The notes under the pieces are model-generated. The model was not told the DNA's origin. It did not search any database and worked only from the letters and a program-made list of their open reading frames with translations. The translations under genes were made by a program, and so were the position numbers. A DNA stretch of 64,000 bases, taken from assembly GCA_965212205.1 (NCBI GenBank), contig CBDBUX010000016.1, forward strand, positions 223,439 to 287,438, read 5' to 3'. Origin of the DNA: JAHEJJ01 sp965212205. GTDB lineage: Bacteria; Bacteroidota; Bacteroidia; Flavobacteriales; Flavobacteriaceae. Positions 1-8,578 of the stretch are shown here, one piece after another (the stretch's first letter is position 1; every line of letters begins with the position of its first letter).

Positions 1-1707
1 ATGTATATCTACACCAGCCTTAAAAATATCCGAGTTTTTAGCCAGTCCCAGCGCCGTGAGATAGCCTCCATAAGACCCACCGAAAAGACCGATCCGATCT
101 GCGTTAACCTCCTCTAATCCCATAAGGTATCTGGCTGCCGCCAGCACATCGCCATATTCACTGGCACCAGCCGCCCCATAGTTGAGCGCTTCCCGGAATT
201 CCATACCGTAACCGATGCCACTGCGGTAATTCAAGCTCAGTACTACGTAACCGTTAGCCGCTAAAAACTGATTCATGGCATAGGCGTAGTGGTAGTAATC
301 CCTGTGGTGGAACCCCAGCATCATCTGTCTGCGTGAACCTCCATGAAAATAGAGTAGCCCGGGTAGTTTCTCCCCTGCTTTGATTTTTGAGGGCATAAAA
401 AGCTGGCCATAAGTTTTTAACCCATCTTCGGCGATCAACTCTACAGCGATGGGCACTACCAAATTGCTTTTGGGGTATTCCGGTTCCTCGGTCACAGCAA
501 TAAGGCCATCATTTCCAATCCGCTTTACATCAGCAGGATTCTTGGCCGTGGATCCCAGACAAAAGGCCTGTCCGCCTCCGTCGATTTGCGGACTCCATTC
601 TACAGAGGCACCACTGCTCAGCTGGCGAAGCTTGCCATCGTAGACCCAGATATGCTGCCGGTGACTGTCGCCCTGGTTAGAATTAAAGATCATTGTCTTT
701 CTGTCTGGGCTCTGGGCAACGTACTGGACTTCATGCCTTCCAGGGGTGAGCGATTTGGCTTTACCACCGTTTGCTGGTACGGCGTACAGATGGGTCCAGC
801 CCTCCTTTTCCCACGGGAACACGATGTTATCATCGGCTGTCCAGAAAAGCTGATTTCGGGCCGAAATATTTCGGTAAACACTTCCGCTACCAGGATCTGC
901 ACGAAAGATCTGGGCGGCCATTCCAGTTGCGGGATTAGCTTTCATGATCCTAAAAGGGAGACCTTCCCGCCTCGGGATAAATATCAAATTTTCTTCAAAA
1001 GGGATTCGCAAAAAAGCCAGCATTTTTCCATCCGGAGACCATACCGGGTTGGAATCCCTGTCGATTCCAGGATCGAGGAATTTCAGGTCCCCGGATTCCA
1101 TATCGTAAATGCCAACAAAAGAATGATCGCCTCGCTGGCTTACAAAGGCGAGTGTATTTTTATCCGGGGAGAGTCGCAAACTGCCGATCTGGCCACGAGC
1201 TTCAAAAAGCTGTTTGGCATTCTCACCGGTATAATCGATCATCCAGACCTTTCCGGATTTAAGGTATAAGAGCTTGTCTTTATATGGTAAAGGGCTATGA
1301 CCTTCGTCCAATTTTTTCGAGCCGTGAGTTTCCAGGGTTGTAATGTAGATGGCCTGGTCGGGCCAGTCGGGATTGGAAGCAGGATTTGGGATCTCACCCT
1401 GACGATTCGCTGCACTACCCCGTACGTAAATGATAGCATTATGATCCTTTGTAAAAACAGGTTGGAGAATCGCCTGCCCGTCGTCCCGGGAATAATCGGT
1501 TTGCTGCATCGGACGGTAATCAGGTCCTAAAGCATAGAAGAGGTTTCGTGCCCCTTCCTTATTATCAGCCCAGCATATCGCAGCTTCTGTTGATGAGGCG
1601 ATAAGCTGACTAGGAAAGCTATAGTCAAGGAAGTTTTTTAATGAGTTCTCTTGGGCAGAGACCAGACCGCCAAGTAGCAGTGCGATCAGTAGTAATTTGG
1701 TTTTCAT
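1..1707 (-). CDS. S9 family (prolyl oligopeptidase-like) peptidase, C-terminus cut by window edge
   Basis: Exported serine peptidase that would trim peptides. Reading leftward from ATG at 1707 gives 569 uninterrupted codons to the window edge, so the C-terminus is missing. It starts with a Sec signal peptide (MKTKLLLIALLLGGLVSAQ). The middle part carries WD40/TolB-like propeller strands (for example SPDKNTLAFVSQRGDHSFVG and WSPDGKMLAFLR). The alpha/beta hydrolase domain follows (LLYFHGGSRRQMMLG oxyanion region), with the nucleophile elbow GGSYGGY, Ser at about residue 545. The Asp and His of the triad would lie outside the window. It stands alone on its strand, upstream of and divergent from the aminotransferase gene. 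Exact specificity (dipeptidyl or acylaminoacyl) cannot be told from this. Confidence 0.9.
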   Translation of the reverse strand, partial: MKTKLLLIALLLGGLVSAQENSLKNFLDYSFPSQLIASSTEAAICWADNKEGARNLFYALGPDYRPMQQTDYSRDDGQAILQPVFTKDHNAIIYVRGSAANRQGEIPNPASNPDWPDQAIYITTLETHGSKKLDEGHSPLPYKDKLLYLKSGKVWMIDYTGENAKQLFEARGQIGSLRLSPDKNTLAFVSQRGDHSFVGIYDMESGDLKFLDPGIDRDSNPVWSPDGKMLAFLRIPFEENLIFIPRREGLPFRIMKANPATGMAAQIFRADPGSGSVYRNISARNQLFWTADDNIVFPWEKEGWTHLYAVPANGGKAKSLTPGRHEVQYVAQSPDRKTMIFNSNQGDSHRQHIWVYDGKLRQLSSGASVEWSPQIDGGGQAFCLGSTAKNPADVKRIGNDGLIAVTEEPEYPKSNLVVPIAVELIAEDGLKTYGQLFMPSKIKAGEKLPGLLYFHGGSRRQMMLGFHHRDYYHYAYAMNQFLAANGYVVLSLNYRSGIGYGMEFREALNYGAAGASEYGDVLAAARYLMGLEEVNADRIGLFGGSYGGYLTALGLAKNSDIFKAGVDIH

Positions 1708-1905
1708 AGTTGGTTACTTGTTGAGTTCTAAAGATAAGACCTGTCTGCCACACTAAGATATGTAACCCTACAAAAACATGAATTTCTTGTCATTATAATA
1801 GTTCGATGATTCGCTTGTCAAGCATTGCTCCGGCCAAGGCAGATTGATTTCTTTTCAATTTCCCATTCTCCATTATCCATTATTAATTATTACTACCTTT
1901 CTTGA

Positions 1906-3132
1906 ATGAAACTCGATGTTAATTTTGTTCGTTCCCAATTTCCCGCCTTTTCTGAATCTTCGCTCGAGGGCTGGGCTTTTTTTGAAAACGCAGGAGGCTC
2001 CTATCCCTGTAGACAAGTAGTAGAAAGACTGACTTCATTTTATACGAAAAACAAGGTACAGCCCTATTATCCATATCCCGCTTCTTTAAAGGCCGGAGAA
2101 ATGATGGATTATTCCTATAAAAGAATGGCGGAATATCTAAATGTGAAGGCTTCTGAAATTCATTTTGGGCCGTCGACCACCCAAAACGTTTATGTACTGG
2201 CCAATGCCATGCGGCCTATGTGGGAGGAAGGCGATGAGATCATCGTTTCCTGCCAGGATCATGAGGCCAATGCCGGGGCCTGGAGGAGGCTTTCAGAAAG
2301 AGGGATCAACGTTATCGAGTGGCATGTTGATGCAGACCAGGGTATGCTGGATGTTGATGCTTTGGTAAGCTTGTTCTCCGACCGTACAAAAATGGTCGCC
2401 TTTCCGCATTGTTCGAACGTTATCGGATATATGAACCCAGTAAAAGAAATCAGTAAGGTGGCCCATAGCCACAGAGCACTTTCAGTAGTAGACGGAGTCG
2501 GCTGGGCGCCGCACGGATTTCCAGATCTCAAAGATCTGGGTGCAGATATATATCTTTTTTCGACATATAAGACTTTCGGTCCTCATCTGGGGGTGATGTA
2601 TGTAGATCAATCCCTGATGGGGAAACTCGAAAATCAGTCGCACTTCTTTAAGGAGGGTATTTATCGTAATATGATTACACCAGCCGGACCCGATCATGCA
2701 CAAATTGGTGCTGTGGGTGGCATCCTGGATTACTTCGATGTGGTTTACAAACATCATTTTACAGGAAGTGAAACACCAGAAGAAAAAAACCGGGCACTAA
2801 ATCATCTATTCAGGGAACACGAAAATGAACTTTTAAAACCGCTGCTCGAATTTCTAAGGTCATGTGCCGATGTACGGATCACCGGCCCCGACACGCTGGA
2901 CTACAGAGCACCGATAGTTTCCATTCTCCCGCTGAAGAAATCAATTGATGAGGTATATAAAGAACTCACAAAACACAAATTAATGCTGGGCTATGGAGAT
3001 TTTTATGCCGTCCGCCCTTTGATGGATATGAACATCCCTACCGATCCGGGGGTCATCAGAATGTCTTTTGTGCATTATACGTCCAAGGAGGAGATAGACC
3101 AACTGATTCAGGGACTGGAGAAAGCTTTGTGA
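1906..3132 (+). CDS. Class V aminotransferase-fold PLP enzyme (cysteine desulfurase-like)
   Basis: Cytoplasmic PLP-dependent enzyme of 408 residues, the usual size for the class V/SufS-like fold. Visible landmarks are the substrate-side ENAGGS near the N-terminus, FGPSTTQNVYVLA for the phosphate-binding region, the cofactor Asp/His stretch VVDGVGWAPHGFPDL, and the Schiff-base lysine in STYKTFGPH (Lys222). I see no clear catalytic-cysteine loop of the SufS kind, so desulfurase activity is not shown. Related proteins are annotated as cysteine desulfurase-like or isopenicillin-N epimerase-like, and the true substrate is unknown. It is a single gene, converging on the M20 peptidase gene across a hairpin repeat. 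Confidence 0.85.
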   Translation: MKLDVNFVRSQFPAFSESSLEGWAFFENAGGSYPCRQVVERLTSFYTKNKVQPYYPYPASLKAGEMMDYSYKRMAEYLNVKASEIHFGPSTTQNVYVLANAMRPMWEEGDEIIVSCQDHEANAGAWRRLSERGINVIEWHVDADQGMLDVDALVSLFSDRTKMVAFPHCSNVIGYMNPVKEISKVAHSHRALSVVDGVGWAPHGFPDLKDLGADIYLFSTYKTFGPHLGVMYVDQSLMGKLENQSHFFKEGIYRNMITPAGPDHAQIGAVGGILDYFDVVYKHHFTGSETPEEKNRALNHLFREHENELLKPLLEFLRSCADVRITGPDTLDYRAPIVSILPLKKSIDEVYKELTKHKLMLGYGDFYAVRPLMDMNIPTDPGVIRMSFVHYTSKEEIDQLIQGLEKAL

Positions 3133-3215
3133 TTCTCTGTCATTTTGGAGCAATTGCATAGTTGGCGGTCGCAGTTAGCCTTTGGCAGGTATAATTTCCA
3201 GTGAAAAAAGAAGAG

Positions 3216-3310
3216 GTGTTTCATAAAATGATAACATTTTATGAAACACATAGTGAAAAAGTGCCCTTTCTTTTGCTTCGTTTTATTTGGGCAAGCAAAA
3301 AAAATGAAGG
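3216..3310 (-). repeat. Dispersed intergenic repeat, copy A, with 15-bp hairpin
   Basis: The right part (3267-3310), read on the minus strand, matches the core of copies at 23493 and 29403: TTCATTTT, then TTGCCCAAA, ACGAAGCAAAAGAAA. The left part is a perfect inverted repeat (3216-3249) with arms GTGTTTCATAAAATG and a 4-nt loop ATAA. It lies between two converging genes, where it could also end transcription in both directions. The rest of the 3133-3414 gap holds nothing else I can name. Confidence 0.75.
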
Positions 3311-3414
3311 AGATATGACACGGTATTGTTTTATTACTGTTCCAGAAAACAAATCCAGGAGATGACGCTCTGGGTCTATTTTACATTAATCAACCTAGAT
3401 CCTGCCAGTTTTGG

Positions 3415-4944
3415 CTATAACTCCTCAGCCAAGATGGCAATCATTGTTTTTATTCCCTCCCTGTAATTTCCCAACCTCAAATTTTCGTTGGGGCTATGCT
3501 GATTATTGTCACGGTTTACTGTCGGAACGGTTACAGCGGGTATATTGAGTGTGTTAACAAAAGGGGAAATGGGAATAGAGCCCCCGCTCATTCGAATTCG
3601 TATGGGTTCTTCACCAAAAGCCTTTGTTAACGCCCTGGTAAGCCAGAGACCCACCTCAGAATTGAAATCGGTTCTAAAAGACTGATATGATATTTCATGA
3701 GTGAGGGTCGCAATTTTGGCGTAGTGTAATCTTTCCTCTTTGGTAGGTTTTCTGTCGATAATATAATATCCCTTCCCTCGAATATGATCCGTAATGAGAT
3801 TTATCAATCGATTGGGGTCGGACTCCAGAACCAACCGTACATCGATTTCCGCTCTGGCCCAGCCGGGTATAATAGTCCTTACTTTTTCATCAATCCAGCC
3901 AGACTGCATGCCGCGAATATTTAGGGAGGGATATTGAATGGATTCCTGGTAGTAGCCACCAACCTGGTCTGCTTTCGCAATCTGAAGCCGGTCTTTTATC
4001 TGTACCTCATCATCGGGTACGGCTCTCAGGATCTTCTCGGTTTCGGCATCGATGGTGATCCCGTCATAAAAACCTTCGATGCTTACCCTCCCTTCCTCAT
4101 CTTTCATCGAAGCGAGTAATTTGGATAGCCGTAAGGCCGGGTTTGGGGCAAAGTTCCCAAAATGACCACTGTGCTGCGGTACCACCGGACCATAGGTGGT
4201 TAATTGTAATGTGGCAATACCACGAGCGCCGAATGTAAGGGTGGGCCGGTTGGTAATATGACGTGGCCCATCGAAAATGACGAGCATGTCTGCCTTTAAA
4301 AGAGCAGCATGCTCCGTGACGGCTTTGGGAAGCTGGGGAGAACCCAGTTCTTCCTCAAAATCCATAATGACTTTCAGATTATAATTCGGTGTGATGTTCA
4401 TATCACCAGAGGCATCCAGGGCGGTTAAAAACATCGCTACAGGACCTTTGGCATCACTAGCCGAGCGTGCAAAAACCCGCCAATCATCCTGATATTCTGT
4501 AATGGAACGCCATGGAAGTGCCACCCAATCACCTGCTTCATTCTGTTTTTTGAGTGTAGGGGTATAGGGGCTCTCCTGAAACCATCGGGTTGAATCTACC
4601 GGTTGACCATCGATTTGCAAGTAAACTAAAACCGTCTTTTCGGCATTGCTGTATTTCCGTTCAGCCAGCAGCAAGGGTACTGTTTGGGTTTCAATACGTG
4701 TGTTGCTAAACCCTCTTTGTGCAAATGCCTTCTCGCACCATTGTATATTTTTCTCAATTTCCTCCGGATAAAACGCGTCATTGGGAATACTCAGTATTTC
4801 ATTGAGTAAAGGGAAAGAAGAGCTTGCATATTTATGAGCAGTTTCATCTAATTTATTCCGATCTAATTCTTGTCCGGTGAGGTTAAAACTAATAAAGTGG
4901 AGAAGGAGTATACAGTATGTTTTGAAGAATTGAGAAGATCTCAT
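3415..4944 (-). CDS. Exported M20 family metallopeptidase with altered first metal ligand
   Basis: Secreted M20/M28-type zinc peptidase of 509 residues with an N-terminal signal peptide ending near FNLTGQ. M20 landmarks are visible: bridging Asp in SASDAKGP (D164), the catalytic and ligand glutamates in FEEELGSP (E197-E199), an acidic ligand in VIFDGPRH (D225), and the C-terminal His in QHSPNENLR. The dimerisation domain lies between. The first ligand motif, usually HxD as in GHYDVQP, reads LQIDGQPVD, so His is replaced by Gln110 while Asp112 is kept. That may mark a subfamily with a changed metal site rather than a dead enzyme, since all other ligands are intact. Substrate is unknown, probably a peptide or dipeptide. 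Confidence 0.85.
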   Translation of the reverse strand: MRSSQFFKTYCILLLHFISFNLTGQELDRNKLDETAHKYASSSFPLLNEILSIPNDAFYPEEIEKNIQWCEKAFAQRGFSNTRIETQTVPLLLAERKYSNAEKTVLVYLQIDGQPVDSTRWFQESPYTPTLKKQNEAGDWVALPWRSITEYQDDWRVFARSASDAKGPVAMFLTALDASGDMNITPNYNLKVIMDFEEELGSPQLPKAVTEHAALLKADMLVIFDGPRHITNRPTLTFGARGIATLQLTTYGPVVPQHSGHFGNFAPNPALRLSKLLASMKDEEGRVSIEGFYDGITIDAETEKILRAVPDDEVQIKDRLQIAKADQVGGYYQESIQYPSLNIRGMQSGWIDEKVRTIIPGWARAEIDVRLVLESDPNRLINLITDHIRGKGYYIIDRKPTKEERLHYAKIATLTHEISYQSFRTDFNSEVGLWLTRALTKAFGEEPIRIRMSGGSIPISPFVNTLNIPAVTVPTVNRDNNQHSPNENLRLGNYREGIKTMIAILAEEL

Positions 4945-5064
4945 TTTAGCGGTGTTTTGTAACCACTAAATGTAAAAATCCTGAAGCTATTTACCTAATC
5001 GCCATAGTCGGTTGAAAAAACAATCATCGATCATCAATAATCTCAGTCCAATTCAAAATCCAGA

Positions 5065-5775
5065 TCACTTGGCTTTTATAATGTATTGATAGGGAAGTAG
5101 ATCTACATTTACATCGAAAGAGGTATAACCGGCTTTTTTTAATTCATTAACCACAACATCCATGGATAACTTATGGTCCAATGGCGGACCGACGGGGATT
5201 TCAGATTTATAAAAATCTATGATCACTAACGCTCCTTCGGGTTTTGTACCCTCTTTTACCTTGGCAAAATATACAGGCCGGTTTTCTATATGATGATACG
5301 TATTCGCTATAAATACCATATCGACCTCTTCTACTTTTAAATTTGGTGAATCATATGGAATTTTACGAGTTTCAATATTCTTTAAATTGTTTTTTTCGAT
5401 TCGTTCTTTTAGAAACTCCTGAAACTCGTCGTCCACATCTGCGGCAATGACCTTCGCTCCTCTTTCGGCTAATTTCACAGAGAAATAACCAGAACCAGCT
5501 CCAATATCCATGATGGTTTGTCCCTGAATATCCCCTAAAAACTCCAATACTTTTTGAGGTTCTTGATAAGCATCCCTTTCGGGGGATTCGAAGCGTTCAA
5601 CCAAATCTTTAACCGAAGAACGATGCATATGTTCGTTAGCGGCGCCGTGTTTGGATTGCTTTTCGCTATGTTGCTCATGTGCATCTTCTTTTACCTGGCT
5701 GGTATCTCTGCTACTTTGGTTGTCCTTACAACCAAAACATAGCACACATAAAAATATCAAAGTCACATTTTTCAT
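5065..5775 (-). CDS. Lipoprotein with class I SAM methyltransferase domain and His-rich linker
   Basis: 236 residues. The N-terminus looks like a lipoprotein signal (LIFLCVLCFGCKD, Cys16). A linker of about 35 residues rich in His, Glu and Lys follows (EQHSEKQSKH, EHMHRSS). The rest is a Rossmann methyltransferase: motif I IMDIGAGSGYFS, acidic residue at the end of strand 2 (VIAADVDDEF), and motif IV-like VDMVFIANTYHH. The fold is clear, the substrate is not. A SAM-dependent enzyme anchored outside the cytoplasm is odd, because SAM is not known to be available there. Either the signal does not work as such or the domain has another role. It is followed at short distance by no partner gene, and the upstream neighbour on the same strand encodes another lipoprotein. 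Confidence 0.8.
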   Translation of the reverse strand: MKNVTLIFLCVLCFGCKDNQSSRDTSQVKEDAHEQHSEKQSKHGAANEHMHRSSVKDLVERFESPERDAYQEPQKVLEFLGDIQGQTIMDIGAGSGYFSVKLAERGAKVIAADVDDEFQEFLKERIEKNNLKNIETRKIPYDSPNLKVEEVDMVFIANTYHHIENRPVYFAKVKEGTKPEGALVIIDFYKSEIPVGPPLDHKLSMDVVVNELKKAGYTSFDVNVDLLPYQYIIKAK

Positions 5776-5928
5776 TTCAATATGATTTTGGTGATAAGCA
5801 GTTCTGCTGTTTAAATTTCTATTTTTTGCTGGCCAAGAGGTTACGACAACGAATTGTTAATCGCCCTTCCTGATAACCGATTTCATCAAGAATATGCTAT
5901 GAAAGTTGCATGCATGAAATCCGTTTGA

Positions 5929-6867
5929 TTATTTAAAACCGATTTCCTCAATCCCTGCTTTACTGATCTTAATGGCTTCCAGGGGTTCCAGTCCGTCAAA
6001 AGTCATGTCTTGCTCCACAAAGTAATATTGCATACCGGAAAGCTCCTTTTGGGCCAGAATACTTTTAAAGTCGATAGAACCTTTACCTACAGGCGCAAAA
6101 CGACCCTGTTCGTCCATATCCTTTACGTGCCAGGCCTTGAAACGACCTGGATATTTTTCAAAATAGGAAATCGGATCGGCTCCTGCCTTGGTCATCCAAT
6201 AGAGATCCATCTGAAAGTTCACCAATTCAGGATCGCAATTTTCCAGGAGATAATCTAAAACCACCACTCCGTTTTCATTTTCTATTAGTTCAAAATCGTG
6301 ATTGTGATACAGCAACTCCAATCCGGCTTCGTTACATTTTTCTCCTATAGTATTTAAAATATCGGCCAATTCCTGTGCCGTTCCTTCCATGGAAAGTTTA
6401 TGGGTCTCCTGATCGACCTTGAACATGCCCATAGGAGGTACTGGAATCACAAAATACTTAAACCCCGCTGCCTTTACATTAGCGATCATAGTTTCGGCAT
6501 TTTCGGGAGTCACACCGCCCTGGTGCGTACTTACCGGATTCAAATTCATTTCTTCCAGATGCGTTTTAAAAGCACTCGGAGCCATCCCATAGAACAACCC
6601 ATTCGCATAGCCTGCAGCTTCGATATTCTTATAGCCAATCTCCGATACTTCCTTTAGAGTTGCAGTGGGGTTATCGCCCATGGCATCCCGCAGCGTATAC
6701 AGAGCCAGACCACCAAAATTCTCATCAACCTCTTCCATAGATCCTTCAGTTTCTACGGCTTCCTTATCCTTTTTTGGTTCTCCTTTGCAGGAAATAGATA
6801 ATACTAAGGCGAGTACGATTAGGGGTAATAGGTATTTCTGCAACTTGATTATTTGAAAAGTTTTCAT
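5929..6867 (-). CDS. Lipoprotein sugar phosphate isomerase/epimerase-like TIM barrel
   Basis: 312 residues, with an SPII signal ending LVLSISCKG and an acidic Lys/Glu linker, followed by a xylose-isomerase-like TIM barrel (AP endonuclease 2 superfamily). Barrel landmarks are STHQGGVTPE, YHNHDFELIE, FQMDLYW, WHVKDMDEQG and the final Glu in YYFVEQD, which together make the usual metal site of Glu, Asp, His and Glu. Such exported members are frequent in Bacteroidota and are thought to act on sugars or cyclitols in the periplasm; that is family knowledge, not something shown here. It is a single gene with about 330 bases of non-coding sequence upstream. Confidence 0.85.
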   Translation of the reverse strand: MKTFQIIKLQKYLLPLIVLALVLSISCKGEPKKDKEAVETEGSMEEVDENFGGLALYTLRDAMGDNPTATLKEVSEIGYKNIEAAGYANGLFYGMAPSAFKTHLEEMNLNPVSTHQGGVTPENAETMIANVKAAGFKYFVIPVPPMGMFKVDQETHKLSMEGTAQELADILNTIGEKCNEAGLELLYHNHDFELIENENGVVVLDYLLENCDPELVNFQMDLYWMTKAGADPISYFEKYPGRFKAWHVKDMDEQGRFAPVGKGSIDFKSILAQKELSGMQYYFVEQDMTFDGLEPLEAIKISKAGIEEIGFK

Positions 6868-7154
6868 GATGGGTTTATCTGATGTTTGATGTATTAAATA
6901 GTCTTTAAATTGATCGACCTCAATATAGGAAAAAAAGAGGTTTGCGTCTATTGCTGGCCATTAAAAAAACTACCGGTTGAATGAGGTTGTAATGACTAGG
7001 TCATCCATGGTACTTTTTCATTATTGTTTACAATTAATTAAAACGGTTCTGATAGCTACCAGGGTAGCCCAACAGAGCAGTAATCTTTTTACCGACTCCG
7101 TCGGTAATTAATTCTTTTTGGCTCGCATTTCATGCTAGCTTGACAGCAGGCCAT
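6868..7154. other. Non-coding gap upstream of the barrel lipoprotein gene
   Basis: AT-rich sequence with no convincing ORF, bounded by the start of the barrel gene and the tRNA-Asp terminator. The only structure I see is the palindrome at 7089-7107, listed separately. Confidence 0.6.
7089..7107. promoter_or_regulatory. Perfect palindrome TTACCGAC-TCC-GTCGGTAA, operator-like
   Basis: Two 8-base arms around a 3-base centre. The TTACCG/CGGTAA ends resemble the operator of the tetR gene at 18188-18205, but the spacing differs by one base. It is not followed by a clean T-run on either strand, which argues against a terminator. Its target gene is unclear. Confidence 0.45.
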
Positions 7155-7187
7155 AAAAAAATCCCTTTCACTCACGTGAAAAGGATT
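7155..7187 (-). terminator. Rho-independent terminator of tRNA-Asp
   Basis: On the minus strand, 12-base arms AATCCTTTTCAC and GTGAAAGGGATT (one G-T pair) enclose a GTGA loop and are followed by a run of T. It begins about ten bases after the tRNA 3' end. Confidence 0.85.
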
Positions 7188-7197
7188 TACTACTCTG

Positions 7198-7271
7198 CGG
7201 TCTGGACGGGACTCGAACCCGCGACCCCCTGCGTGACAGGCAGGTATTCTAACCAACTGAACTACCAGACC
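7198..7271 (-). tRNA. tRNA-Asp (anticodon GTC)
   Basis: 74 nt. The acceptor arms GGTCTGG and CCAGACC pair perfectly, with discriminator G. The anticodon stem CCTGC/GCAGG holds the loop CTGTCAC with anticodon GTC. The T arm reads GCGGGTTCGAGTCCCGT. CCA is not encoded. The gene has its own promoter and terminator and so is a single transcription unit. Confidence 0.97.
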
Positions 7272-7282
7272 AATGATTTTAC

Positions 7283-7346
7283 CCGCCCGGAGGCGGACTC
7301 TGACAACAGTCAGATTCAAACCTTGTTACAGCGCTTTTGGAAAGCG
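7283..7346 (-). other. Leader of tRNA-Asp with three consecutive hairpins
   Basis: Between the promoter and the mature tRNA are three short perfect stems: 7332-7346 (CGCTTT/AAAGCG), 7299-7314 (TCTGAC/GTCAGA) and 7283-7296 (CCGCC/GGCGG). They would sit in the 5' leader removed by RNase P. A role in processing is only a guess. Confidence 0.5.
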
Positions 7347-7350
7347 TGTG

Positions 7351-7380
7351 CAAATATACACCCTCAATTCATTATGGCAA
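7351..7380 (-). promoter_or_regulatory. Bacteroidota promoter for tRNA-Asp
   Basis: On the minus strand TTG (7378-7380), a 19-base spacer, then TATATTTG (7351-7358), a full match to TTG-N19-TAnnTTTG. The tRNA begins about 75 bases downstream. Confidence 0.75.
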
Positions 7381-7458
7381 ACTATTTTCTTAAAATTAGT
7401 AGGGTATATACTCAACATCAGATCACTACCCGCTAATTCCAAAATTTGATCCCCCCAC

Positions 7459-8508
7459 TTATAAATCCATCCTTTTTGTCCCATCCACCTGTAGAATAAA
7501 ATCTGCTCCAAAAGCTTTTGCCGGGGTCTGAAAACCAGGCTCAACTTCACCATTCAAAACAGCTTTGGCGATCATAACACTGGTAATCGCGGTAAGTGTA
7601 TAACCTTCCGGGCTGTGTAGCAGCGCAGCAGCCTTTTCACCTTTGGCATTGGTCGCTTCCCCGTAGACAAAACTATATGCTCTGTCCCGGCGCGCGTCCG
7701 ACGGGCCCGAAGGACGGTTTTCCACTTTTTTACGCAAAAAACGCTTTATTATTCCACTTCGCATTATACCTCCAAAATGGTTTTGAAGTCGGGCCATCCT
7801 CAGGGCGGAAGAGGAGACTGCGGTATAGGTTTCGATATTGGGAATGCCGGTACTGTGGTAGGCGGTCGAGACATCTCCCCAGGGAATGGACATCATTTGG
7901 TAGGATTTGCCTGCTACTTCTAACTTAAAGGTCTTTTTGGCCATAGGTACCCTGACGATCCGGCCATCGGCACGTTCGGCAGAACCCGCACCAAGCCCTT
8001 CGATCATAGTCATTGCGGTTCCGCGTGAAATACCCCCACCAACACTTCCAAAGCCTAGTTTTAGCCGGGTGGCATCGGGCAGCTTTTGCTTTAAATAGAC
8101 AGCCATACAGTCGGTAGGCACCACATCGAAGCCCACTCCCGGCATAATGACCACCTCTTTATCCTTCGCCTTTCCATTAAACCGGGAAGCCATTTCAAAT
8201 ACCGCGATCTCACCGGTAATATCAAGATAGTGGACCCCTTTCCTCATACATGATTTGATCATCGGTTTTGCCGTAAACATAAATGGTCCGGCCGCATGTA
8301 ATACCAGTTCAACACCTTCCAGTGCCCTGTCTACTTCATCACTATTGTCCAGATCAAAAACCCTGTATTCCAGATCATTGGCCGTCGCAAGAGATTTAAT
8401 GGCCTCCTTATTACGACCCGCAAGAATAGGTGCCAAATCGTTCTCCAAGGCATATCTGGTGATGAGCTGGCCGGTATATCCGTTTGCCCCGTAGAGGAGA
8501 ATTTTCAT
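7459..8508 (-). CDS. Saccharopine dehydrogenase family NAD(P)-binding protein
   Basis: Cytoplasmic oxidoreductase of 349 residues. It opens with the Rossmann motif LLYGANGYTGQL and a second conserved strand VLHAAGPFMF typical of the saccharopine dehydrogenase/trans-acting enoyl reductase family. The central GVGFDVVPTDCMAVYL and GGGISRGTAMTMIEG stretches also fit that family. I chose ATG 8508 (MKILLYG) over an upstream ATG at 8532, because the Rossmann strand should start within a few residues and the eight extra residues look unrelated. Function beyond NAD(P)-dependent reduction or oxidation is not known; lysine biosynthesis is not implied. It may share a transcript with the lipoprotein gene behind it. 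Confidence 0.85.
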   Translation of the reverse strand: MKILLYGANGYTGQLITRYALENDLAPILAGRNKEAIKSLATANDLEYRVFDLDNSDEVDRALEGVELVLHAAGPFMFTAKPMIKSCMRKGVHYLDITGEIAVFEMASRFNGKAKDKEVVIMPGVGFDVVPTDCMAVYLKQKLPDATRLKLGFGSVGGGISRGTAMTMIEGLGAGSAERADGRIVRVPMAKKTFKLEVAGKSYQMMSIPWGDVSTAYHSTGIPNIETYTAVSSSALRMARLQNHFGGIMRSGIIKRFLRKKVENRPSGPSDARRDRAYSFVYGEATNAKGEKAAALLHSPEGYTLTAITSVMIAKAVLNGEVEPGFQTPAKAFGADFILQVDGTKRMDL

Positions 8509-8578
8509 ATTATGTCTCTTATCATTTGTCATATAGGCCGAATTGAAACCAATAAAGGATATCTACCTGTATGAAACA

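Noticed and set aside
586..1269. 227-codon plus-strand frame
   Set aside because: It is antisense to the S9 peptidase, whose frame has a signal peptide, propeller motifs and the GGSYGGY elbow.
1906..3132. sufS/iscS cysteine desulfurase
   Set aside because: No convincing active-site Cys loop and no suf/isc genes nearby; only the fold is supported.
7089..7319. 76-codon minus-strand frame across tRNA-Asp
   Set aside because: It reads through the tRNA and its terminator; the tRNA explains this DNA.
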